64,000 nucleotides of DNA. It comes from JAHEFT01 sp963700705. GTDB taxonomy: Bacteria > Pseudomonadota > Gammaproteobacteria > Xanthomonadales > SZUA-36. A program made the translations under genes and the position numbers. The notes beneath the pieces are model-generated. The model did not search any database and was not told the DNA's origin. It was given only the letters and a program-made list of their open reading frames with translations. The stretch is taken from NCBI GenBank assembly GCA_963700705.1, contig CAVOYQ010000001.1, positions 195,555-259,554 of the forward strand. The letters run 5' to 3'. Shown here piece by piece: positions 44,251-54,907 of this stretch. How positions within the stretch are numbered: position 1 is the first letter of the stretch; each line of letters begins with the position of its first letter.

Positions 44251-45250
44251 CTGCAATTTTGACCACGGTCCGCCCAAGTGACCGGCCTTCCATCATTTCA
44301 TCGAACACGGCATTCATGGTTTCCAGCGTCACCTCCTGCTTGATGATTTCATTCAGCAGGGGTGGTTTCCACTCGTGGCCAAGGCGGTTCCAGAGCATAC
44401 GGCGCATTTCGATCGAGCAGTTGGCCGAGCTGATGCCAAGCAGGCTGACGCCCCTCAGGATCATCGGGAACACGGTGGTGTTCAGGCCTTGCCCTCCGGC
44501 CATGCCGCAACAGGCGATATTACCCCAAAGGTCAATGACCCGGCTGATCCCCGCGAGCATGTCGCCACCGACGCTGTCGATGCAACCGGCCCAGCTGGCT
44601 TTTTCCAGCGGCTTTTGACCCCAATGCAGGTCGTGCCGGGAAATACACTGACGGGCGCCCAGGTGCTCCAGCCAGTCGAACTCTTCCGTTTTGCCGGTGA
44701 TGGCATGCGCTTCGTATCCCGCGGCGGTTAACAGGTTGATCGCAACGGTTCCTACACCGCCACTGGCCCCGGTCACCACGATCGGTCCCATGTCCGGCCG
44801 CTGCCCGCATGCCTCCATCCGGTAAAGGCTCATGGCTGCCGTGAATCCGGCCGTGCCAAGCCCCATGGCTTCACGCATGCTGAGGGTCTCGGGCAAGGGT
44901 ACGACGATGTCGCTGGTCAGGCGCAGGTATTCAGAATAGCCGCCGTCGCGGACTTCGGACAGGCCGCTGCCGTTGGCCAGCACCCGGTCACCCACCTCGA
45001 CCTGGTCGCAGCTTGATTCAACCACCACGCCGGCGACATCAATGCCGCCTGTCAGCGGGTGACGCCTGAGAATCTTCCCCTTGCCCGTCGCGGCCAGGGC
45101 GTCCTTGAAATTGATACCCGACCAGGCGACCTGGATGGTGACTTCACCTTCACTGAGGTCTTCCAGCGCGACATCTTCAATGCCCGACCGATAGCCCTGT
45201 TCGTCGTCGTGGATGCGAAATGCTCTGAAAGTCTCCGGTATGTTGCCCAT
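44237..45250 (-). CDS. acuI: Acrylyl-CoA reductase (NADPH)-type MDR oxidoreductase
   Basis: A 337-residue zinc-independent medium-chain dehydrogenase/reductase of the YhdH/AcuI group, which reduces acrylyl-CoA to propionyl-CoA. It has the group's N-terminus (FRAFRIHDDEQGYRSGIEDV), WSGINFKDALAATGKGKILR, GGIDVAGVVVESS, the NADPH motif VVTGASGGVGTVAINLLTAAG, and CIDSVGGDMLAGISRVID. The zinc Cys ligands of alcohol dehydrogenases are absent. It begins 12 bases after the lpd stop and probably ends the 2-oxoglutarate dehydrogenase operon. In marine bacteria acuI detoxifies acrylate from DMSP, but it also serves other acrylyl-CoA sources. Confidence 0.88.
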   Translation of the reverse strand: MGNIPETFRAFRIHDDEQGYRSGIEDVALEDLSEGEVTIQVAWSGINFKDALAATGKGKILRRHPLTGGIDVAGVVVESSCDQVEVGDRVLANGSGLSEVRDGGYSEYLRLTSDIVVPLPETLSMREAMGLGTAGFTAAMSLYRMEACGQRPDMGPIVVTGASGGVGTVAINLLTAAGYEAHAITGKTEEFDWLEHLGARQCISRHDLHWGQKPLEKASWAGCIDSVGGDMLAGISRVIDLWGNIACCGMAGGQGLNTTVFPMILRGVSLLGISSANCSIEMRRMLWNRLGHEWKPPLLNEIIKQEVTLETMNAVFDEMMEGRSLGRTVVKIADLED

Positions 45251-45262
45251 TCCTGTTCTCCG

Positions 45263-46690
45263 TCAATTTCCGCGGTGTATGGCCCTGCCGTCCAGGTGCA
45301 GAGCGGCTTCATGGATTGCTTCGGATAGCGTCGGGTGTGCATGGACGATCCGGGCCAGGTCTTCGCTGGAACCCTGGAACTCCATTGCAACCACGCATTC
45401 AGCGATCAGTTCCGACGCGTTGGCGCCAAAAATATGCACACCCAGTATTTCGTCTGTTTCCGCATCAGCCAGCATCTTGACCATGCCGGTGGGATGCCCG
45501 CCGGCGAGCGCTCTGCCGTTGGCCGCGAACGGGAACGACCCCGCACGAAAAGCAACGCCAGCAGCTTCCAGTTCCTGCTCGGTCTTGCCGACCCAGGCGA
45601 TTTCCGGGTCGGTGTATACAACCCATGGCACCGTGTCGAAGTGGATGTGTGCCGGTTTCCCGGCAATCATTTCCGCAACAGCCACGCCTTCTTCCGACGC
45701 CTTGTGGGCCAGCATGGGACCGCGGACACAATCGCCGATAGCCCAGACGCCCGGTGCGCTCGTTCTGGATTGGTCATCTACTTCGATCTGGCCGCGATCG
45801 GTCAGGCGGACGCCGGAATCCTCGCCCAGCAATCCATCCGTGAACGGCTTGCGGCCGACACTGACCAGGAGCCGGTCGAACGTGTGTTCACTCTCGCCCT
45901 TGGCATCCTCGACCGTGACTTTGACTTTGCCTTTGCTGACGGCAGCGCCCTTCACCAGGGTACCCAATTGCACGTCCAGCCCCTGTTTTTTGAATTCCCG
46001 CGCAGCCAGTTTGCTGATGTCCTTGTCTGCCAGGCCAGGAAGTCGGGCAGGGCTTCCAGCAAGGTGACCTTCGAGCCCAGCCGGCTCCAGACCGAACCCA
46101 GCTCCAGCCCGATCACGCCGGCTCCGATCACGCCCAGGCTCCCGGGCACCTCTTTGAAATCCAGCGCACCGACGTTATCGACGATAAATTCACCGTCCAT
46201 TTTCACATGGGGAATCTGGATGGGTACGGAACCGGATGCAAGGATGACATTATCCGCTTCGAGGCTGATCTTTTCGCCGCCTGCTGCAGGCGTGACTTCA
46301 ACCTGTCTTGCCGCGTTCAATTGGCCTTTGCCGTGATAGAACGTGACTTTGTTCGCTTTCAGCAACTGGCTGACGCCGCCGGTCAGTTTCTTCACCACGC
46401 CTTCTTTGCGCGCGATCATGGTCGGCACATCGATCACGGCGCTCCTTCACATTGATGCCGTGTTCCCCGAACTCGTGCTGCAAATGGTGAAAGTGCTTGC
46501 TTGAATCCAGCAAGGCCTTGGAAGGAATGCAGCCAACATTCAGGCAGGTGCCACCGGGGGAGGCTTTGCCGTCACGGTCCGAATACATGTCGATGCAGGC
46601 GGTTTTCAGGCCCAGTTGCGCTGCCCGAATGGCCGATACGTAGCCTCCGGGACCGCCGCCGATGACGATTACATCAAATTTTTCTGCCAT
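45263..46690 (-). CDS. lpd: Dihydrolipoyl dehydrogenase E3 (two frameshifts)
   Basis: FAD enzyme that reoxidises the lipoyl groups of 2-oxoacid dehydrogenases with NAD+. The N-terminus shows FDVIVIGGGPGGYVSAIRAA and the redox disulphide GGTCLNVGCIPSKALL. A +1 break near 46440 shifts into VIDVPTMIARKEGVVKKL and the NAD motif LGVIGAGVIGLELGSVWSRLG. A second break near 46035 (net -1) leads to ADKDISKLAAREF and the C-terminal interface VHAHPTLSEAIHEAAL, with its catalytic His. The corrected length, about 475 residues, is normal. It lies 11 bases after sucB, with no other lpd copy in view, so true inactivation is improbable. Confidence 0.9.
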
Positions 46691-46701
46691 GGTGTCCTTC
46701 C

Positions 46702-47897
46702 TTAAAGTCCAAGTAAAAGCCTGGCCGGGTCTTCGAGTGTTTCTTTCACCGCGACCAGGAACTGGACCGCGTCCTTGCCGTCGATGAGCCGGTGGTCATA
46801 GCTGATGGCCAGGTACATCATTGGCCGCGCAACGATCTCCCCGTCGACGACAACAGGGCGCTCCTTGATCGTGTGCATTCCCAGGATCGCGCTTTGCGGC
46901 GGGTTCAGCAGCGGGGTAGATACCAGCGAGCCGAATACGCCACCGTTGGTGATGGAGAACGTGCCGCCCTGCAGGTCCTCCAGGCTGATCGAACCGTCCC
47001 TGGCCTTCTGCGCATAGTGGGCAATGGCCAGCTCAATTTCGGCCAGGCTCATGTTTTCCGCATTGCGAAGTACCGGGACCATCAGGCCCCTGTCGGTGGA
47101 AACGGCAATCCCGATGTCCTGGAAATTGTGATAAACGATGTCGCCGCCGTCCAGCGAGGCATTGACTACCGGGTGTTTGCGCAGCGCTTCGCTGCAGGCT
47201 TTCACGAAAAACGACATGAGGCCAAGCTTGATGCCGTGTTGCCGGGTAAAAAGATCCTGGTATTTCCGCCGCAGATCCATCACGGCCTTGAGGTCCACTT
47301 CGTTGAATGACGTCAGGATGGCCGCCGTGTTCTGGGCTTCTTTCATTCGCTCGGCGATACGGCTGCGTAAACGGGTCATCTTGACGCGCTCTTCCTGTCG
47401 CGAGCCGCCACCCTTGATGAAATTGAGCACATCACCCTTGGTGATTCGTCCGCCCCTGCCGGTGCCTTCGAGGCTGGCCGGGTTGACCTTTTCTTCTTCG
47501 GCGACCCGCCGGGCTGCAGGGCTCAGCCTGGGTGAGTCCGCCGGCTTTGCACCTGCTGTGGCCGGAGTTTCCGGGGCCGGTTTATCCGCGGCTGGTTTAT
47601 CCGGGCCGCTTTATCCGGAGCCGCAGGAGTTTCCTTTTCAGCGGAGGGGGCTTCAACCGCGCCTTCCTTGATGATGGCGATCACCTGGTCGCTGTTCACC
47701 GTGTCGCCTTCGGCCGCGAGAATTTCCATCAATGTCCCGTCGACAGGCGCCGGAACTTCCAGCACGACCTTGTCGGTTTCCAGGTCGACCAGGTTTTCAT
47801 CGCGGCGGATGGTTTCTCCCGGCTGCTTGTGCCAGCTGGCAATGGTTGCATCCTCGACGGACTCCGGCAGTACAGGTACTTTCACTTGGATGGTCAT
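46702..47897 (-). CDS. sucB: Dihydrolipoyllysine succinyltransferase E2 (frameshift near 47607)
   Basis: E2 core of the 2-oxoglutarate dehydrogenase complex. A lipoyl domain comes first (MTIQVKVPVLPESVEDATIA, lipoyl Lys in DLETDKVVLEVPAP). A Pro/Ala linker with repeated DKPA follows, then the E3-binding domain (RLSPAARRVAEEEKVNPASL). The catalytic domain ends with ISYDHRLIDGKDAVQFL, which contains the active-site His and Asp. In the linker the frame loses one base, most likely from a CCC run near 47607. Correcting it joins both halves to about 398 residues. It follows sucA by 19 bases and precedes lpd by 11, the normal sucA-sucB-lpd order. Confidence 0.92.
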
Positions 47898-47916
47898 GTA
47901 AGGATTCCAGTTCAGT

Positions 47917-50724
47917 TCATTCTTGGGATGGCAAAATGGCCTCGTTGACCAGCGCTTGCTGTTCTTCGAGGTGCCGCGTGAAATAACCCACTGCCGGAGA
48001 GGCGGAGTGTGGGCGGCCTACGTATTTCAATTCATGCTGCTCCGTGATGCACGCTTGCAGGTGGTGCCTGATCTGGTACCAGGCGCCCTGGTTCTGAGGC
48101 TCTTCCTGGCACCAGACGACCTCCGTCGCGTTTGGAAATTCTTCCACGAACCTCCGCATGTCGGCTTCGGGAAACGGGTATAACTGCTCAACGCGCATCA
48201 CGGCCACTTCCCGGATATTTTCAGCATCGCGTTTTTCAGCAAGTTCGTAGTAGACCTTTCCGGAACAGAATACGACCCGTTTGATTTCTTCGGCATTGCC
48301 GGGCCCGCGGTCGCCGATCACCAGTTGGAACTTGCCCCCGGACAGCACTTCCAGGTGGGAAGTGGCTGCCTTGCTGCGCAAAAGGCTCTTCGGGGTCATG
48401 ACGATCAGGGGCTTGCGCTTGGGTTGCAATACCTGCCGGCGCAACAAGTGAAACATCTGGGCCGGGGTCGATGGTACGCAGACCTGGATATTGCTATTGG
48501 CGCACAACTGCATGAAGCGTTCCAGTCTCGCGCTCGAGTGTTCGGGTCCTTGCCCTTCGTAACCGTGGGGCAACAGCAGGGTCAATCCGCAGAGCCGGCC
48601 CCACTTGGCTTCACCCGAGGTGATGAACTGATCGATCACGACCTGGGCGCCGTTGGCGAAATCGCCAAACTGGGCTTCCCAGATAACCAGTGTCTCCGGC
48701 GCCGCGGTGGCGTAACCGTATTCAAAGCCCAGCACGGCTTCCTCGGACAGCAAGGAGTCGATCACTGCAACCTCGATATCCGGGTTGATCTGCGCCAGCG
48801 GCAAAAGCGTAGTGCCGTCAACCTGGTTGTGGAGCACGGCGTGGCGATGGAAGAACGTTCCGCGCCCGGAATCCTGACCGACCAGCCGAAGCTTGTGTCC
48901 TTCTTCAATCAGCGTTGCGTAAGCCATGGTTTCGGCAAAGCCCCAGTCGAGCGGTAATTCACCCGCTGCCATGCTGGTCCGGTCCTGCATGATTTTTTCC
49001 ACCCGGTTATGCAGTTTGAAACCGGCGGGAAGGGTGGTCAGTTGCGTGGACAGGTCCCTGATTCTGCTCAGCGGCACCGAGGTGTCGACATTACGAGGCT
49101 CGCCCGCCTGATCGAAGCTGTGCCAGTTGGCCGCGTACTCGTTGGTGCGCGGTTCTGTCGCCACATCGGCGACCTGGTCGCCCCGGTCCAGGTGTTCACG
49201 GTATTCGTCCATCAACTGCTGGGCGACATGACCGTCGATCAGCCCCCGCTCCAGCAAGTCGTCCGCATATTTCTGCCGGGTGGTTTTCATGCTGCGGATT
49301 TTCTTGTACATCATCGGCTGGGTCACCGCCGGTTCGTCCGCCTCGTTGTGCCCGTGGCGGCGATAACAGACCAGGTCGATGACGACGTCCCGTTTGAAAC
49401 GGGTGCGGAAATCGCAGGCGATCTTCATCACGTGGTGGACCGCCTCGGGATCGTCGCCGTTGACGTGAAAAATCGGCGCATGGACCATTTTTGCAATCGT
49501 GGTGCAGTAATGGGTCGAGCGCGTGTCCAGCCGGTTGCTGGTGGTGAATCCGATCTGGTTGTTGACCACGATGTGCAGGGTTCCGCCCACTGCGAAGCCA
49601 CGTGTTTCCGACATCTGGAATAATTCCATGACCACGCCCTGGCCGGAAAATGAAGCGTCACCGTGGATCAGGATCGGCATGACCTTGTCGTGGTTGAGGT
49701 CTTTCCGGCGAACCTGGCGGGCGCGCGCCGAGCCGAGTACGACCGGATCGACAATTTCCAGGTGGGAGGGATTGAACGCCATCGCCATGTGCAGCGGGCC
49801 GCCCGGGGTCTGGATATCCGAGGCGAAACCCAGGTGATATTTGACATCGCCGGATCGCAACGGGTTCTGTTCCTTGAGGTTGCCTTCGAATTCTGCGAAC
49901 AGCATGGCCGGCGACTTGCCGAGGATATTGACCAGCACGTTGAGTCGTCCGCGGTGGGCCATTCCCATCACAACTTCCTGCACGCCCTTGGAACCGGCGT
50001 GCAGCATGGTTTCATGCAGCAGGGGGATCAGGCAGTCGCCACCCTCGAGGGAGAACCGCTTTTGCCCGACGTAGCGGGTGTGCAGGTATTTTTCCAGGCC
50101 TTCGGCGGCGGTCAGCATATCCAGAATGCGCAGCCGTTCGACATCGTCGACGTCATAAGCGCCTTGTCCTGTTTCCAGGCGTTCCTGCAACCAGCGGCGC
50201 TTGAACGTGTCGGTGATGTGAACCGATTCGACGCCGATGCTGCCGCAGTAAACCCGCTTGCACAGCTCGATGATGTCGCGCAAACGCATCCGGTGGGGGG
50301 CAAACAGGCTCGCGGTATCAAACTCACGGTCAAAATCGGAAGCGTCGAGGCCATGAAAAGCAGGATCCAGGTCTGGCACCGGAGCATGGTGGGGCTGGCC
50401 CAGTGGGTCGAGGTGCGCGGCTTCGTGCCCGCGGATCCGGAAAGCCGTGATCAGCTTGACGACACTGGCTTCCTTGTAATCCGAAAATTCCGTGTTGTCG
50501 GCGGCGGCCTGGTTCAAACGGCCCAGGTACCTGAATTTCTCCTGCACGCCGAGACGGCCGGTTTCAGATCCCCCGGCGCCGGGCAGGGCTGAAAATACCT
50601 CGGCCCATTGCGCAGGTACGCTGTTCTTGTCCTCCAGCCAATCCTCGTAATACGCCTCGATCCAGGACGCGTTACTGCCGGACAGGTGTGTCGACTTGTA
50701 AAGATCTTCCAGGCTGCCTTTCAC
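47917..50724 (-). CDS. sucA: 2-Oxoglutarate dehydrogenase E1
   Basis: Thiamine-diphosphate E1 of the complex. From the GTG at 50724 the protein has about 935 residues, equal to the E. coli SucA. Visible are the E1 N-terminal LYKSTHLSGSNASWIEAYYEDWL, the VVMGMAHRGRLNVLVNILGK region, ThDP binding around HGDASFSGQGVVMELFQM, YCTTIAKMVHAPIFHVNGDD, the LLPHGYEGQGPEHSSAR loop and CQEEPQNQGAW near the end. An ATG at 50754 (TAATG overlap with the roxA stop) would add ten residues but lies on the -10 box of a good promoter, so the GTG start is preferred, with modest certainty. Intact. Confidence 0.93.
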   Translation of the reverse strand: MKGSLEDLYKSTHLSGSNASWIEAYYEDWLEDKNSVPAQWAEVFSALPGAGGSETGRLGVQEKFRYLGRLNQAAADNTEFSDYKEASVVKLITAFRIRGHEAAHLDPLGQPHHAPVPDLDPAFHGLDASDFDREFDTASLFAPHRMRLRDIIELCKRVYCGSIGVESVHITDTFKRRWLQERLETGQGAYDVDDVERLRILDMLTAAEGLEKYLHTRYVGQKRFSLEGGDCLIPLLHETMLHAGSKGVQEVVMGMAHRGRLNVLVNILGKSPAMLFAEFEGNLKEQNPLRSGDVKYHLGFASDIQTPGGPLHMAMAFNPSHLEIVDPVVLGSARARQVRRKDLNHDKVMPILIHGDASFSGQGVVMELFQMSETRGFAVGGTLHIVVNNQIGFTTSNRLDTRSTHYCTTIAKMVHAPIFHVNGDDPEAVHHVMKIACDFRTRFKRDVVIDLVCYRRHGHNEADEPAVTQPMMYKKIRSMKTTRQKYADDLLERGLIDGHVAQQLMDEYREHLDRGDQVADVATEPRTNEYAANWHSFDQAGEPRNVDTSVPLSRIRDLSTQLTTLPAGFKLHNRVEKIMQDRTSMAAGELPLDWGFAETMAYATLIEEGHKLRLVGQDSGRGTFFHRHAVLHNQVDGTTLLPLAQINPDIEVAVIDSLLSEEAVLGFEYGYATAAPETLVIWEAQFGDFANGAQVVIDQFITSGEAKWGRLCGLTLLLPHGYEGQGPEHSSARLERFMQLCANSNIQVCVPSTPAQMFHLLRRQVLQPKRKPLIVMTPKSLLRSKAATSHLEVLSGGKFQLVIGDRGPGNAEEIKRVVFCSGKVYYELAEKRDAENIREVAVMRVEQLYPFPEADMRRFVEEFPNATEVVWCQEEPQNQGAWYQIRHHLQACITEQHELKYVGRPHSASPAVGYFTRHLEEQQALVNEAILPSQE

Positions 50725-50752
50725 TGTATTCCCATGGTCGGCGCAAACGCCC

Positions 50753-50781
50753 ATTATAGCGGTTCGAGGTAAAGATGTCCC
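50753..50781 (-). promoter_or_regulatory. Sigma-70-type promoter of sucA within the roxA end
   Basis: Read on the minus strand, GGGACA (50781-50776) and TATAAT (50758-50753) are 17 bp apart. The -10 includes the roxA stop codon. A start about seven bases downstream would give a leader of about 20 bases to the GTG at 50724, supporting that start over the ATG at 50754. Confidence 0.55.
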
Positions 50782-51917
50782 CGATTCAGAAGTTCGCACA
50801 AAAGAGCCAATTCGGCCGCATCGAAGGATAAATCCGTGCGGGCGAGGCTGATCCGGATCACACAGGGTCCGGGCCAGTTCGACGCTGCACGAAAATTGTT
50901 CGCCCGCGGCGAAAACGTGCGCGGCTTCCCCGTGCGCGCACCAGAAAATACGTGTCCAGGGGTTGTGGCGAAGTATTTTTCCCCGGCCGAGCGCTTTTGC
51001 CAGCGCAGCCGGTTGAAGCGCCCTGGAGGATGGCGCGGGCTGATGGGCCAGTCGGTAGCGGGAGATGAATGTTCCCAGGAACGAGTGGAGGTCCTGCTCC
51101 TGCCGGAAAGGCGCTCCGCAAGAAATCCTCGAGGCGCGACATGGCCGCCGAATCGATTTCGCCGGGATACCGTGGGCCGGTGAGCCCGGGATCCTGGTAA
51201 CGGCCGCCTTCGTCGTCTTTCTCCGCCAGCCATTCACCCAGCGCCAGGAATACGTCCGCTCTGCTCGGCGCCCTCATGCCAATCGACCAGGTCATGCCTG
51301 CGTCGAGCGCCACGCCGTGGTGCGCAATTCCGGGTGGCAGGTAAAGCATGTCGCCGGGTTCCAGCAGCCACTCCTGTTCGGCGCAAAAGTCCTGCAGTAC
51401 TTTGAGTTCGCAATCCGGCAACAGCGCGGCGTCGTAGGATTCGGCGATTTCCCAGCGCCGCTTGCCTTCCGCCTGCAGCAGAAATACATCGTACTGGTCG
51501 ACGTGTGGCCCAACCGAGCCTCCGGGACCGGCAACGCTGATCATCAGGTCGTCAATCCGCCAACGGGGCAGGAAGCTGAACCGGCTCATCAGGTTTTGCA
51601 GCGGCGGGTAGTGTTTCTCGACGTCCTGCACCAAAAGCGTCCAGTCGGTCTCGGGAAGTTGTTTGAAGTCCTTTGCGCCGGAACGGGCCGTAACGAATCC
51701 GCCAGTCGTGTTTTGGAAAGCTGCCGGTGATCAGGCGTGACTCCGCCAGTTCATCACAGGCGAGGCCGGCGATGTCATCGGAGTCGAGTTCCGGGGTAAA
51801 GCCGGGCAGGGCCTGCCTGATCAGCAAGGGCTTTTTTTGCCAGTAGTCGGCAAGGAACTGTTCCGGGGAAACCCCGCTGTTTTCGAAGATCATTTCAGGG
51901 GTTTTTTCTACTCTCAT
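50754..51917 (-). CDS. roxA: Ribosomal oxygenase RoxA/YcfD-type (three +1 frameshifts)
   Basis: A JmjC-fold 2-oxoglutarate/Fe(II) dioxygenase that hydroxylates an arginine of ribosomal protein L16. The N-terminus reads MRVEKTPEMIFENSG, DYWQKKPLLIRQALPGF and ADELAES-like LACDELAESRLITG. After the first break (near 51660) comes WRIDDLMISVAGPGGSVGPH with the iron-binding H-x-D in GPHVDQYDVFLLQ. ELEPGDMLYLPPGIAHHGVAL supplies the second His. Further +1 breaks near 51110 and 50855 link to LHSFLGTFISRYRLAHQPAP and the C-terminal AELALLCELLNRGHLY. The corrected length is about 386 residues, near the E. coli 373. It stands between purB and sucA. Confidence 0.85.
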
Positions 51918-51929
51918 ATGGTCAGGCTT

Positions 51930-51979
51930 ATCGCCGGCAAGGCCGGCTCCCACAAAGGCCGGCTCCGAAAAAAGCCGGC
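51930..51979 (-). repeat. REP-like unit plus hairpin between purB and roxA
   Basis: On the minus strand a REP-like unit GTGGGAGCCGGC-ctt-GCCGGCGATA lies at 51953-51930. A second, partial unit (GCCGGCT / AGCCGGC around a T-rich loop) lies at 51979-51958, just after the purB stop. It may attenuate transcription from purB into roxA. Confidence 0.6.
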
Positions 51980-53359
51980 TACTGGTAATCGTCCAGGTTA
52001 TTGGCCATCCGTTCGGCGTTGCCGGTGTAGCGGGCAGGGGTCAGGGCGAGCAGGTCCCTGCGGGCCGCATCCGGTATATCCAGGCCGCTGATGAAGGCTT
52101 TCAGATCGTTCGCAGTGATGTTCTTGCCGCGGGTAAGCGCCTTGAGTTGCTCGTAGGGATTCTCGATGCCGTGGCGGCGCATCACGGTCTGGATGGGTTC
52201 CGCGAGAACTTCCCAGCTGGCGTCGAGGTCTTCGTTCAGGCGTCTCTCGTTGACTTCCAGCTTGGACAGACCCTTGAGCAGGGAGGCCATTGCCACGACA
52301 GAATGGCCGTAGGCCGTGCCAATGCACCGCAGCACCGTGGAATCCGTCAGGTCTCTCTGCCATCGTGATACCGGCAACTTTTGCGCGAGGTGATCCAGCA
52401 GGGCATTCGCGACTCCGAAGTTGCCCTCGGCATTTTCAAAATCGATGGGATTGACTTTGTGTGGCATCGTGGAGGATCCGACTTCGCCCTCAATGGTCTT
52501 CTGGCTGAAATAGCCGATCGAGATGTAGGCCCAGATATCGCGGCAAAGATCGATCAGAATGGTCTGGTAACGGATCATCGTATGGAAGGATTCGGCCATC
52601 CAGTCATGGGGTTCGATCTGGGTGGTGTAGGGGTTCCAGCTCAAGCCCAGTGACTCGACGAAAGTCCTGGCAAGAGCAGGCCAGTCAACATCGGGGTAGG
52701 CGCTGATATGGGCATTGAAATTGCCGACCGCACCGTTGATTTTCCCCAGGTATTCCTGCCCGGCCATCCGCGGTCGTCTGGCGCCGCAGCCGATGCAGTG
52801 TATTGGCCATTTCCTTTCCCAGCGTGGTGGGTGAGGCGGTCTGCCCGTGGGTTCGGGACAGCATGGCCTGCCCGGCATAACGTGCGGACAAATCCAGCAA
52901 TGTGCCGTCGATTTCGCTGAAGAACCTGGACAGCACTTGCGCATGAGCATCTTTCATCATCAGCGCGTAGGAAAGGTTGTTGATGTCTTCCGATGTACAG
53001 GCGAAATGCAGGAATTCAGAATGAGCAGCCAATTCCGGCATTTCCGAGAAACGCTCTTTCAGGTAATACTCCACTGCCTTGACGTCATGGTTGGTGACGG
53101 CTTCGATCTTTTTTACCCGCAGGGCTTCGGTTTCGCTGAATTCCGCGACCAGGCGGTCGAGAAAGATATTGGCTTGCTCCGACAGGGCCGGTATTTCCTC
53201 CAGTCCTGCATGGCCGGCCAGTGACTGGAACCAGCGAACTTCCACGATGATGCGACGATGGATCAATCCGAATTCGCTGCAAACCGGGCGAAGTGCGGCG
53301 GTTTTTCCGGCATACCGGCCGTCAATGGACGAAAGGGCGGTCAGGCTTGAAAGGTTCAT
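51979..53359 (-). CDS. purB: Adenylosuccinate lyase (frameshift near 52785)
   Basis: Purine enzyme acting in IMP synthesis and in AMP synthesis. The 459-residue corrected protein starts MNLSSLTALSSIDGRYAGK, the gammaproteobacterial long form. It has ACTSEDINNLSYALM and SRTHGQTASPTTLGKEMAN with the general-acid His, and the fumarase/aspartase signature GEVGSSTMPHKVNPIDFEN with the catalytic Ser loop. A +1 break after LRRQ near 52785 separates the halves, and both continue the family perfectly. It is divergent from fumC. The purB-roxA adjacency matches other gammaproteobacteria. Confidence 0.92.
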
Positions 53360-53432
53360 GAGTTCAATAAAAGCGTGACGGGGTAGACCGCATTCTCTCA
53401 TTCTTTGTCACTCACTCCAACACGCAGTCCGA

Positions 53433-53438
53433 TATAAT
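53433..53438 (+). promoter_or_regulatory. -10 box (TATAAT) upstream of fumC
   Basis: TATAAT lies 40 bp before the fumC ATG. The closest good -35 (TTGTCA at 53405) is 22 bp away, too far for simple sigma-70 spacing, so the assignment is partial. Confidence 0.45.
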
Positions 53439-53478
53439 CCGTTGCGACTCACCGTCTCAATAATTACCGGAGCAGGCA

Positions 53479-54886
53479 ATGACCGACGGGTACAGAACAG
53501 AGCAGGACAGCTTGGGTGAACTCCAGGTGCCCGAGGACGCACTCTGGGGTGCGCAAACCCAGCGGGCGGTGCAGAACTTCCCGATCAGCGGAATGACGAT
53601 GCCACGCGAGTTCATCAGGGCTCTGGGATTGATCAAGGCCGCCGCGGCGATGGTGAACCTGGAACTGGGTTTACTCGAGAGAGGACAAGGCTGCCGCCAT
53701 CATCAACGCTGCCCGGGCAGTGGCCGCAGGTCAGCTGGATGCCCAGTTTCCGGTGGACGTTTTTCAAACCGGCTCCGGCACCTCGTCCAATATGAACGCA
53801 AACGAGGTCATTGCGCGTCTGGCCAGCGAAGAATGCCACATGGCCGTTCACGCCAACGATGACGTGAACATGGGCCAGAGTTCCAACGATGTCATCCCGG
53901 CTGCCATCCAGGTCAGCGCAGCGGTCGTGGCGATTGGAAAACTGATTCCTTCGCTGCTGCATCTGGCCGAGACACTGGATATCAAATCAGAGGAACTGGA
54001 ACGGGTTGTCAAAACCGGGCGGACCCACCTGATGGACGCCATGCCCGTGACGTTCGGCCAGGAACTGGCTTGCTGGTCAAAGCAGGTCCGCACCAACATC
54101 AAACGTATCAAGAGCGCTTTGAAACACATGCGCAAACTTCCGCTGGGCGGTTCCGCCGTCGGAACCGGGATCAATGCGCATCCGGAATTCGGGCCCAGGG
54201 TGGCCGCGGCTCTGGAGCGACTGACCGGTGTCAAATTCAGGCCGTCGGAAAATTATTTCGAAGGAATCAGCTCGCAGGACACCTCGGTTGAGCTTTCCGG
54301 GCAACTGAAGACCCTGGCCTGCAGCCTGATGAAAATTTCCAATGACCTCAGGTTGATGAATTCGGGTCCGCTGGCGGGTTTCGGAGAGATCGAATTGCCG
54401 GTGCTGCAACCCGGTTCCTCGATCATGCCGGGTAAGGTCAATCCGGTCATTCCGGAGGCGGTTTGCATGGTCTGCGCACAGGTGATTGGCAACGATACGA
54501 CGATCACCGTGGCCGGCCAGTCCGGCCTGTTCCAGCTGAACGTGATGTTACCCGTGGTTGCGCTGAACCTGTTGCAAAGCCTGGATATACTGGCATCCGC
54601 CGGAAATTTGCTCGCCGACAAGGCCATCGCGGGTTTCACGGTGCGGACCGACAACATCCAGTCAGCGCTGGAGCGCAACCCCATTCTGGTGACTGCCCTG
54701 AACCCGATAATCGGCTACGAGTCGGGGGCCGCAACGGCCAAACAGGCTTACAAGGAGGGCAGGCCGATCAAGCAGGTGGCCCTGGAAAACACCGGGCTCT
54801 CCGCCCGGGAACTCGACCGCCTGCTCGACCCGCTCAGATTGACCCGCGGCGGAATTATCGGCAAAGACGATAAAGGCACCAAGTAA
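53479..54886 (+). CDS. fumC: Class II fumarate hydratase (frameshift near 53685)
   Basis: TCA enzyme interconverting fumarate and malate without an iron-sulphur cluster. The corrected 468 residues begin with YRTEQDSLGELQVPEDALWG and AQTQRAVQNFPISG. A doubled G near 53685 breaks the frame at LLER; one base less gives LLERDKAAAIINAARAVAAG. Further motifs are FQTGSGTSSNMNANEVIA, VKTGRTHLMDAMPVTFGQEL with the catalytic His, and the signature PGSSIMPGKVNPV. A REP-like pair follows the stop and separates it from the convergent ABC permease. Confidence 0.93.
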
Positions 54887-54907
54887 GCCGGGTGTGTGAG
54901 CCGGCCT

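Noticed and set aside
50754..51237. Upstream extension of sucA into the preceding region as one long protein
   Set aside because: The long frame runs through the end of frameshifted roxA. Its N-terminal portion corresponds to RoxA, not to SucA.
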